Positions 54,471-64,000 of a DNA stretch of 64,000 nucleotides are shown here, in pieces. Both the position numbers and the translations under genes were made by a program. Each line of letters starts with the position of its first letter. Positions within the stretch are counted from its first letter, which is position 1. Source of the DNA: Branchiostoma floridae (lineage: Eukaryota > Chordata > Leptocardii > Amphioxiformes > Branchiostomatidae); the NCBI RefSeq assembly GCF_000003815.2, contig NC_049987.1:4525146-4589145 (forward strand), written 5' to 3'. A model generated the notes under the pieces. That model did not search any database. It was not told where the DNA came from and saw only the letters and a program-made list of their open reading frames with translations.

Positions 54471-57400
54471 TTAGACAGATTCCTTCTTGGTGAGTTTGGT
54501 TGCCGTGACGACACCGCCCGGGCCGGCCAATGACGTAAAGCCCATCAGGTCCAGGTCGATCTGTCTGGCCGCCTGGCGACCCTCTGAGATGGCGGTCACC
54601 ACCAGGGACTGGCCTCGCCGACAGTCTGCGAAAATATATGAATTTTCCTCATTAATTATGTAAATCAAGCCTAATTTGCTTAATGAGATACCACAAGTTG
54701 GTCTGCATCAAAGCTACCGAATGTACAGTTAAGATTGATTCTCCCCTAAGAGTCTTAACTTACATGTATTCTGTTTCAAAGTGTGCTTCCTACTACCAAA
54801 AAATCAAACACAAGACATCAAAACAAGAATTTATGCTGCAACACTAAAGAAGGGTGCTAGGGGGCCAAAATATAATATTATTTCTTTGATAACCACATAC
54901 CAATTTTCAAGACAATCAATCCATAGCTTCTTGAATTATACCCTGCTAAACCACAATACGTCATACAAATGCTACCTAAACACAACCTTTTAGAGAAGGT
55001 TACAGTAAATAATACAATGAAAACAATCTGACTGTTCTTCATAACATTAACTTGTAAATATTGACTCATCAGTAGTTTTGTAAATATCTTGTGTGTTTGC
55101 TTTGGTAGACATTTGCTAGTAAATCTTGTGCTTCGAATCTAAAATACTATATATTTTTGATATTAGTAGGTGCAGACTAAGACGCAAATATATGCAAATT
55201 AAGTACTAACAGCATTGTACAATTATTGTACAATGCTGTTAGTACTTAATTTGCATATATTTGGGTCTTAGTCTGCACCTACTACTATCAAAAATAACCA
55301 AACTGAAATAACGTACCTCCAGCGGCATACAGCTTGGGAATGTTGCACTTGTATGGAGCACTGGAGGTGTCAAAGTTGGAGCGTGGGTCCTGAAACACAG
55401 ACAGTCATAGTATTACTATATATACAATCCTTATTGCAGCCAAGCACTGATAATTTGTGCAACAAACATGTACATTTTAATGACTGTATATTCTACAGCC
55501 ATTAGGGAATTTTCTTTGCTACCAACTTTCTTTTCTTTAACCTTATTGGATTTCACACATGCTGTACCCCTGTGACTTGCACTACCTGTCAAATTAGCCA
55601 AACTAGCGCTAGCGCAGAATAAAATGTTGGAAAAGCTAAGTATTTAGTAAACATGTATGTGGAAACAACACCAGTGCTGTATGGGTCATGCAGGTGTTGT
55701 TAGCACATACATGTACATGTAAATTGACTGTGTCTCTACTATGAATTCAGAGATCATCATGACAATAAATTCATTCACAAGGCTGCCTTTGCTTTGCGCT
55801 AAATATAGGGGCCAATAACACTTAACATAGAATACCCTAAATAATTCTCTAAGACTTAAAATTAAATTTGAGTACCCTGATTAAAGTTAAATTTGAGTAC
55901 CCTGATTACATATAATATGGAATTAGATTGTCTAATAACACTATATAAAAGGGCATGCAGAACACATTGCTTTGCTAGAAGCCAAAAAACAAAATCACAA
56001 GAGGGAGTAACTACCAGGTCCACTCCCAGCTCATCAGCGATGGTGTTCTCAGGCCCCAGGAAGCCCATAGCCAGCAGGATGAGGTCAGCTTTGAAGATCC
56101 TTTCACTGTCAGGCACGTCCTTCATCTGCCACCTGCCGGACTCGTCACGGACCCACTGTATCTTCACGGTCCGCACCCCCGCCACGTTACCTTTACCGTC
56201 ATCCAGGAACTCCTGTGGGATGGACCAATGACAGTCTGTTAAACCTTCCATCTGTTACACAAAATAAACTGTCAATCACAATTAGTAGTTCGACCAATGA
56301 TAGCATGGTGAACACAAGTTAGACCAATGAGGTGGATGCATGTCCACAAAAACCAATTTGCCTTTTTATATCCTTATTTTGCATTTCCATGTTTTGACAG
56401 AGGAGGGCAGGTCTATGGTTTGGTGCATTCCCTATACCTTATAAACATTAACAAGATGAAAACAGGCACGCTGCCTGTTACTGTAAATCGATTACTGTTT
56501 CCCAAACTAGTCAAATTTTGTGACAGTGAAAGTCAAAAGCTAGCAGTGTCTGTTTTCAGTGTCACAGCTAAAACAATAGATTATAAAGTAACACAATTAA
56601 GGACAGAGCAGATGTTTGTGTTGTGATAAGTTTACCATGAAATCAGAAAACTTTAAAAAAAACACACTCGGTGAAAATTATATCATTTACTGTAGCCTGA
56701 TCAGTGTATTCCTTTATCATCTTTTGTTTCTTCTTCTTAAGGTGGCGTCACTGTAGGGTAATGGTTAGAGCGTTGGGCTCAGAATTACAGGCTCCGGGTT
56801 CGATACATGCACCAAATTTGGAACATCACTTTACACGATATATCCACAATAATGGTGGAGTGATGCTTACTGAGCCTCTGTGATAGAATGTCTAAGTGTG
56901 CCAAAAACATGCATGAATTTGGTGCAACAATGCATCAACATCCAAAATGTCGGAGGATGAAACATTTTCTAGAACATATTAGAAAGTGCTCCTAACCTTG
57001 CTGAGGATCTCAAAGTGCCGGGGATCCTTGCCGTACTTCAGTCTAACCTCCTCGTGACCATAGTCCACGCGGAACACACGGGGCCACAGCGGCCACGGGT
57101 TGTTGTCTGCACGCTCCTTCGGGGGCTCGGGGAGGATCTCAAACGTTGTGACAGTCTTGGCACCCTGAAGAAGGCACATAATGATTTGTTCTTTCTGTTA
57201 GTACCTGACTGTTATGACATTAAACAAGGTCTACCCACCCAACCAATGATAGCATGGCAATTAAAGGTTTGACTAATGAAAGAGTGGCTGCATAGCATAT
57301 TTGATTTTCATGTTCATTGTTGTTTTTATGTAATCTTATGTTTTGATGGAAGTGGGTAGGGCTATAGGATCTGTGTCTCTTCCCCATACCTAAACACTGT

Positions 57401-60400
57401 AGCATGTCCAGGACAAAAATACAAAAAAAGGAAGTTTTGTTGCAATGCCAAGGTAGCACACCTGGGGGCCTAAAATTGACCTTGATCTATGACCTTTGTC
57501 TTCTCAACATCTATATACCAAATATCATCACAATCCATCTAGAGGTACTAATGCTGAAAACAAACAGACACACAGACCCAAAACAATACCTCCATTTTAT
57601 GGAGGTAACTATCTATGTACCATACACACCTGTCTAAGTGCAGTTCCGATACAGTCCACGCCTGTGTCCCCACCACCGATGACCAGCACGTCCTTATCCT
57701 TAGCCATGATGGGGCTGATGCTGGTGTTTCCGTGCTGCTTCTTCTGCCACTTCTCCAGGAAACTCATCGCAAAGTGGATTCCTTCCAGCTTTCGGCCTGA
57801 ATTAATGCAAAAGGACAAAAGTTAAAGACCTCCAACATAAACACAACAATTTTTTAAGCATACAGTAAAGTAATGAATACCATACTGGACACATTGTTCA
57901 ATCCCAATAATTGAATGATGTATCTCTGTCAATATTTTTTTTAATTTTGTGTCATACATTTGCTGATTGTGCATCTACTTTGTCTGATTCACAGTATGGT
58001 CGCAAACCTTTTTTTGGAAACAGGCAACAATTGATATGTGGACAGTGTTCAGCACCAAGGATAGATATCATCCACATAATTAAGTCAGTGTGGGTAGACC
58101 CTATAGCTCATATGGAAAGAGTTCAAGGACACCGATGTTCTAACACTGGAAAAGCACTCAGTCCTCTTGCACATGCGAGTGTTGGCCTGTTGTCATCGAA
58201 CGAGCGCTCTAGAACCCATTCCTTAGCAGGGCTCGAAATTCATTTTTGGGAATAGGTGCACCCAACCCAGAAAATTGGGTGCACCAAAATATTTTTGGGT
58301 GCACCACATAAAATAAAGTATAATATCAGAATAACCTAATTGCAAACCTACTAAACTAGTAATTTGAATGGAGCTCTTCAGAAATAGGAAGTACTACGAC
58401 AGCCACTTTATTATCTTTCTAACACATAGATGTCAAGAATATGGTGTTTACTTAGTATACTGACATCTTAACATACATAAGCCTATGAGAATATTTGGGT
58501 GCACCCTGTGCACCCACAGAAAAAAATTGGGTGCACAGCTCCAATTTTGGGTGCACCTGGGTGCACAAAACCCCAGTATTTCGAGCCCTGTTTAGTTCGC
58601 TCATTAACTGATGTGTTAGCACATAATGGTTTGAATGTGCAGGTCTCCAGACGGATAGCAGAAGCAAACATAGGAGCTAACTACTATCCGGATGGTACCC
58701 AGGCTACTTATGTGCCACTAGGTACCATATGGTAAACAACAACAGCATGTCCAGACATACACACCTGGGATAGGTAGGTCACGTGGCCACGTGGCTCCAC
58801 ACGACAGCAGGACTGCGTCGTTGTCCTCCAACAGTGTCTTTGCCGGCAGATCCTTCCCGATCTGGGTGTTCTTCACGAAGACCACACCCTCTTCAGCCAT
58901 CAGGTCTACCCGACGTTGTACCACCTGCAATAAAGAACAGGAGGAAGCATTCACATATAGGAATACCCTAATAATATAGGAATATTATCATTTGCCACCC
59001 CTCAAAGTCTTCAAGGAGACTTAAGAGCGTAGGGCTATTTATATGGATGTGGCATGCAGAAGCAGCACATCCTGGCAGGATGGCCTTAAATTGCTTAAAG
59101 CTAAGATACTGACTATGGCCACTCCAATCAAATTTCTTGGTTCTTGGATTTTTTCAGAAAAGGTATGGAGCAGGAGGGCATAGAAATTTCTAAAAAAAAT
59201 TTGCAAGAGATTTGATGACATAAAGAACGATAATTTTTCAGCTTGAAAAACACCTGTCACGGAACGATACGATGATGATGATGACCTGTTTGTTGAAATT
59301 TATCAAAAGTACAGATTTTATGTAATGCAAATATGTCCTTAGCAAATTCTGCATAATCTCACCTCCTTGCTCAGTTTCATGGTAGGGATGCCGTAGCGCA
59401 ACAGTCCACCGATCTCATCATTTCTCTCATACACAGTCACAGCATGCCCAGCCTGCAAGGGTAAAAGTATAGTCCAGTTGTCACATAGAATCAACATTCT
59501 AATTAAAAATGTGTGGATGGTGTTCAGCACCAGGGACAGGTGTGTTTGAGTGTGTGTAGCACTAAGGACAGGTGTGTTTGCTTGTGTGTGGATGGCGTTC
59601 AGCACCAAGGACAGGTGTTTTTACCTGTGTGTGGATGGCGTTCAGCACCAAGGACAGGTGTGTTTGGTTACCTGTGTGTGGAAAGTGTTCAGCACCAAAG
59701 ATAGGTGTGTTTGCTTGTGTGTGGAAGGTGTTGTGTGCAAGGAAATGTTTGCTTGTCCATGTGTATGTGTCGCTGGTGTTCAGCACCAAGGACGGTCGTC
59801 TTTGTGCATGTGTGGATAGAAAAGAAAACCACAAGGGTACAACATTGGGGCATGAACAGTATCGACCCCTGAACCTCTTGTTCATGCGCCCAACACTCCA
59901 GCCATCATAACGCACCAGCAACAAAACAAACAACGAAACCAAACATCTAGAGTCCTCACCTTGCACAACTGCGCTGCTGCAGCCAGGCCGGACGGCCCGC
60001 TACCGACCACGGCCACCTTCTTCCCAGTGGACGGGTACTGGTGGGGTACGATCCATCCCTGCTCGAACGCGTGGTCAATGATGGCACACTCAATGTTCTT
60101 GATGGTCACAGGCTTTGCATTGATCCCCAAAACACAGGCACCCTGGAAGAGGGAAGATAACACCACTTCAACTTTTTGATGATAGTAGCTGCTGACTCGA
60201 CATACATGTATGACACCCCCTAATTTAAAATAAACTTAAGATGTATGTAAGATGGACAGACCCTTGCCTAAAGTTTGCCAAATCCGTAGTCAAGTTTACA
60301 CCAAGCTTAGAAACTTGAACAACCTCTGAGCAGTAAGCTCAAAAGTCAAACTTCTTGTTTTATGAACACCACTCTGCCATACTGTGTAAAACTCCAGAAT

Positions 60401-63085
60401 GCATTAAGAACGATGAATCCTGTGCATGTCTTAAAAACATAATTCATCATAAATGTAACCATAGATCTTTTGTAACAATTTTTGTATAACTTACATAAAG
60501 TTGTATTGTACATCATTGACTGCAATTCAGCCCTTATGTTATCAGATAAATTAGTTCCATCTACATGTGAATTATCTCATTCTCAAGGTTACTGACCTCA
60601 CAAGGGGCAGGGCAGACCCTCCCAGTGAATTCTGGGAAGTTGTTTGTCTGCAGCAGCCTGTCCAGTGCCTCCTTCCATTGGTCCTGTGGAATCATACATG
60701 GTACAAATTATTTCTTGGTTTAATTTCATTTAATATATATGGAAACACAGTTTACAATGATGGAGGACACAAAGATCAAACACATTATACAAAATAGCAT
60801 ATTAAGTATCTGTATCCATAACTGCTAAGAAGTGATATGAAGCAGTCTCTTAAACGAGCACAGTATTGGGGCCTTAAAAATGTACCTAATGTGTGTGCAT
60901 GTACATTTGTAGCAATCAAATGTGTATCCGATGTTTCTGCCACAACAAAAAGGAGATATCAAAGATTTTCTGCATACATGTAAGAAAAATAGAGATAGAA
61001 GACAGGGAGACAGAGAGGGAAAGAGAGAGAGAGAGAGGGAGAGGGAGAGAGGGGATGGAGAAAGAGGGAGAGAGAGGGGGGGGGACTTAAGAGGGAGTGT
61101 GGGAGGTAGAGAGTCTTTCTTATCCTAATATTCTGTGAAGACTATCTTTTTTGTTATGACTTACATGGAAGACGAGGTCGTTCCATTTGGGGATGATGTT
61201 GCCCAATGGACAGCCACTGTGGGACTGGCAGAAGGGAACTCCACAGTCCATACATCTGAGGAGAAAGCGGGTTAGACACAGTGTTATCATCAAATTTACA
61301 CTTTGTACAAAGGTATCCTACATTAGAATAAAAGTTAGTTCCAGACATAATTGACTTACTAACAAGCTTTTGTCAGTCCTGTGACCCTTCTAAAGTTGAT
61401 GGATCCCGGTAATATGAAGCCTATGTCGTATATCCTCAAAGGAAGCATGATGTTGGCAATGGATCAAAGGTGCCCAGCAGTTGGTATCGGCCCCTATCTT
61501 GGTTGAGGTCAGCCTATACCAACTGCTGGGCACCTTTGATCCATTGCTGATGTCACACTTCTATTCAGGTCACATGACATGATTTGGGTCATATCAGCTT
61601 GAAAAGGGTCAGAGGACTGACTGATAATAATAGCTTGTAGGTGAGTGCTTTGTGATTGAGTATGGAAATCACATGTAAAACTTTCGGTACAAGTCATGAT
61701 TGATGTGTACTCTTAAACAAAAAATTACCGACCCACAGATTGTATACTCTTTCATCACATTCATCACGATACATGTAGTACAAGTGTAGAACAAACTCCA
61801 CATTCAGGCCTTTTTAGGATTAAAAGAAGAAATGTGAAAATTGTATCTAAAACAAATTTCCCACTGTTGGCTTACCTGGCAGCTTGCACCTTGAGCTGAG
61901 AGCGGACACCCTTGTGGTTATAGATCTCCTTCCAGTCGTTGAGCCTCTGTTTGACGTTACGGTAGGCGTCCGTGTTCCTCTCGTACTTCACAAAGCCGCG
62001 AACCTTGTCCAACTTTTCCATCACCCTCTTCTCATTCTTGGTGTCCATCTCAGCATCCGGGATGGTGTCCTCGATGTCTAAGACTCCAGGTTCCATCTTG
62101 GGCTTCTTTCTCGCCTCGGGGGACTCCTGCGCACCCTTCTCTGGTTTCCCATTGCCGTTGGTACCGTTCACCAGCTTGTTGTCGTCGTTTGCCACAGGTT
62201 CGTCGGCAACCTGCATGGCCTCTTCCTCTTTCATTTTTTCCAGTGCCTTGCGATACTCGTGGGGAAATATCTGCAGTGGTGGAACAGTTGCAAGTAAAGC
62301 GATGATCCAATTACACATGTACTTGTTTTCACCATCAAAAATTTTACCGGGATATCTTAAAACAAATTTCCGAAATAAAGGTAATTACACTCAATGGAAA
62401 ACCTTAGAATAACAGCTGGTTCACCTCCTCTAAAAGTATTGTTTTTGTCAGAGTCTGTGTGTTTGTAGCTACAAGGCCAGATTCTTTTGATAGATTTGTT
62501 CAAAGTTTGGCATGTTGGTAGCTATTGAGGTCCAGATGATGCGTGGCAATTTTGGGTACCAATGACTAGCAATATTTGCAAGTAATGCAGAATTAATGTA
62601 CAACTTGAAAGTAGTGTGGTTCACTATCAAAACATCTGTTGGTCTCCTAATGGTAACCAGTACACACTGCTAGCAGCTGATTAGCTACTCTAGCAAAGGT
62701 TAGGTTATTGCCTATTAAAGTTAACGTCTGCATATATTACGAATAAAGAACTTCATGTACATTTATACGTGTAACAGAGGACATAAATGGAAACAGGTTT
62801 TAAAGAAATTGTTATTCCTGGTAAAGTGGGTACCAAGCACCTTGGCCCACACAACAGACACTACTTAGTGGAGGTTTGTGTCCTACAGACTCTTGTTTCT
62901 TACTGACCTTGACAAACTGAGGTTGGTACTCAGCCCAGTTCTGGAGGACCTTCTGGGCCATGACAGAACCCGTGGCTTCGTGGAACTGCTTGATGGTGTC
63001 CTTCAGGAAGCTGACATCTTCCTCCTCCTCCACTGGGTCCAGAGATACCTGCTCCAGGTTACACTTGGTCTGGAATGTCTTCTCA
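54471..63085 (-). CDS. NADH-dependent glutamate synthase (GOGAT), C-terminal half, 12 exons, continues past window
   Basis: GOGAT converts glutamine plus 2-oxoglutarate to two glutamates using NAD(P)H. Exons: 62908-63085, 61876-62270, 61165-61255, 60597-60683, 59960-60142, 59363-59452, 58765-58924, 57630-57796, 56997-57164, 56015-56212, 55317-55389, 54471-54625. All are GT-AG and in phase, about 648 codons. The first two exons are the alpha-beta linker ([15 protein letters not shown], then an acidic, poorly conserved stretch). The rest is the GltD-like beta domain: [4Fe-4S] ligands in CMDCGVPFC and [12 protein letters not shown] site [16 protein letters not shown](P) site [13 protein letters not shown] and C-terminal [14 protein letters not shown]. 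The glutaminase and synthase (alpha) domains must lie right of 64000. This single-chain fused form is the eukaryotic NADH-GOGAT type, absent from vertebrates. Introns carry several hairpins, a SINE and a hAT-like MITE. Confidence 0.95.
55165..55287. repeat. ~123-bp near-perfect palindrome in a GOGAT intron
   Basis: 'tagtaggtgcagactaagac' at 55165 through 'gcattgtacaat' faces 'attgtacaatgctgttagta' through 'cttagtctgcacctacta' ending at about 55287. The arms are about 60 bases with almost no loop. Confidence 0.92.
56748..56905 (+). mobile_element. tRNA-derived SINE in a GOGAT intron
   Basis: Plus strand GGGTAATGGTTAGAGCG (A-box-like) and GGTTCGATAC (B-box-like, about 56798-56807) at tRNA spacing, then a non-tRNA body. 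Confidence 0.6.
58227..58590. mobile_element. 364-bp hAT-like MITE in a GOGAT intron
   Basis: Ends CAGGGCTCGAAAT and ATTTCGAGCCCTG. The interior is rich in the direct/inverted word 'tgggtgcacc'. CAGGGCTCGAA ends are typical of hAT MITEs. An exact 8-bp duplication was not confirmed. It interrupts an older repeat also seen at 15385-15560 ('cagaagcaaacata', 'ggatgg/tacccaggcta'). Confidence 0.75.
61452..61550. repeat. ~99-bp hairpin in a GOGAT intron
   Basis: 'caatggatcaaaggtgccca' / 'gcagttggtat' faces 'ataccaactgctgggcacct' / 'ttgatccattg'. Arms of about 31 bases with a ~36-base loop. Confidence 0.92.
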
Positions 63086-63412
63086 CTGTGAGGAGGCAGT
63101 GTTTTCACTCAAGTTAACACTGTATTCTATATATCTGTATCAGTAAAGCAGGTACAACTGCATAACCGCCTTATGGTCTAACACACAAGATTTGTCTAGG
63201 CACAATGTATTTGAATGTGGTTTTATGTTTACAGCTTCTTACACTGTGATTTCTTACACTTGGTCTGGAATGTCTTCTCACTGTAAGGAGGCAGTGTTTT
63301 CACTCAAGTTAACACCTATCTCAGTGTATATCTGTATCTGTAAAGCAGGTATAACCGAGCCCAACACACTATATTTCAATCCACAGTGGTTTTATGTTCA
63401 CAGCTTTCGTGG
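63058..63412. repeat. ~200-bp tandem duplication spanning a GOGAT exon edge
   Basis: The block 'ttacacttggtctggaatgt' to 'tcactcaagttaacac' at 63058-63120 recurs at 63254-63317, and flanking words (gtaaagcaggta, tggttttatgtt, acagctt) recur in the same order. The duplicated part contains the first ~25 bases of exon 62908-63085 plus its acceptor. Confidence 0.88.
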
Positions 63413-64000
63413 AGATTTTTTCACTGCAAATTCAACATTTTTTGTCGCTTCCTCTGCCCACCTGACCCCTTGTCTAAATGTATCATGTACTATGCACTAC
63501 ATTGTACAGTTTGATGATGTTTCATTGGTCACTGGTATGCATATGCTGAGTATGGATACAGTTAGATCAGTGACAGTTGATCAAAGTGATTATTTAAAGG
63601 GGCATTCCACTCCAGAATGGAGTGTTATTTTACCATAGATAATATATCAATTAATACATGATCAGCTGACCTTTTGTGGAATTCCATTTGTGGCGAATTA
63701 CGCAACGTGTGTTTGTAAAACAATATGAGACTCACTAAACCCATGCAGACCCTACCCATGTATTCCCTATACGTGAAGACATTTACTTCATCGTGAATAT
63801 TTTCGACAAAAATGAGGGGCGCTTAGCAAAACCAAGAAGGCCAATTGTTCACAAGATATCAAAGAACACATAACATGACGTGTTTTTCTAAGCGCCCCTG
63901 AAATAAGCTTTGTAACCAAACTTAAGTCAGGCGTTGGCAGGCAGATCGTATTTAGCCATAGGCTGAGATTGATTGATTTAATTAGAGGGTACTTGTGGAG
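63413..64000. other. GOGAT intron sequence, no exon seen
   Basis: No coding exon recognised up to the right edge. A hairpin formed by AGGGGCGCTTAG (about 63814) and CTAAGCGCCCCT (about 63888) is the only clear structure. Confidence 0.5.

Noticed and set aside
1-64000. CRISPR array, prophage or bacterial operon
   Set aside because: Interspersed introns, polyadenylation signals and eukaryotic gene families throughout; tandem arrays lack CRISPR-like spacers.

Overview
This is a eukaryotic, intron-rich, transposon-dense genomic window. The conserved animal genes SYF2 and ACOT7 show it is metazoan. A type I PKS-like acyltransferase and an animal NADH-type glutamate synthase, an enzyme vertebrates lack, point to an invertebrate. 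Together with the very high load of short inverted-repeat (MITE-like) elements and moderate intron lengths, this best fits a cephalochordate such as Branchiostoma. That assignment is inference. Two runs of 100 N are assembly gaps.

Layout. (1) 1-10110: a tandem segmental duplication carrying two C2H2 zinc-finger genes on the minus strand; the left copy runs off the window. (2) 10487-11083: a terminal exon of an EamA/SLC35-like membrane transporter on the plus strand. (3) 13247-20217: complete SYF2 splicing factor on the minus strand, 7 exons. It shares a 309-bp divergent promoter with (4) 20527-25480: complete ACOT7 acyl-CoA thioesterase on the plus strand, 6 exons, with a mitochondrial-type leader. 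(5) 26150-28410: inverted-repeat elements. (6) 29184-30476: a single-exon stand-alone PKS/FAS-type acyltransferase. (7) 33374-51127: a CYP3-like cytochrome P450 on the minus strand, 13 exons recovered. Its last intron holds a 3.8-kb CACTG-ended transposon nested in another element. One expected exon is absent and one splice acceptor is damaged. (8) 51.1-54.4 kb: intergenic, with a thrice-repeated ~80-bp motif. (9) 54471-63085 and beyond the right edge: the C-terminal (beta, GltD-like) half of NADH-glutamate synthase on the minus strand, 12 exons.

The genes do not form a pathway. SYF2/ACOT7 is the only clear regulatory pairing. The most informative part of the window is the mobile DNA. Several insertions can be proved from empty sites in the same window, and several have touched exons: a repeated splice acceptor in SYF2, a duplicated exon edge in glutamate synthase, a MITE at the acyltransferase stop codon, and a large element in the P450 last intron.
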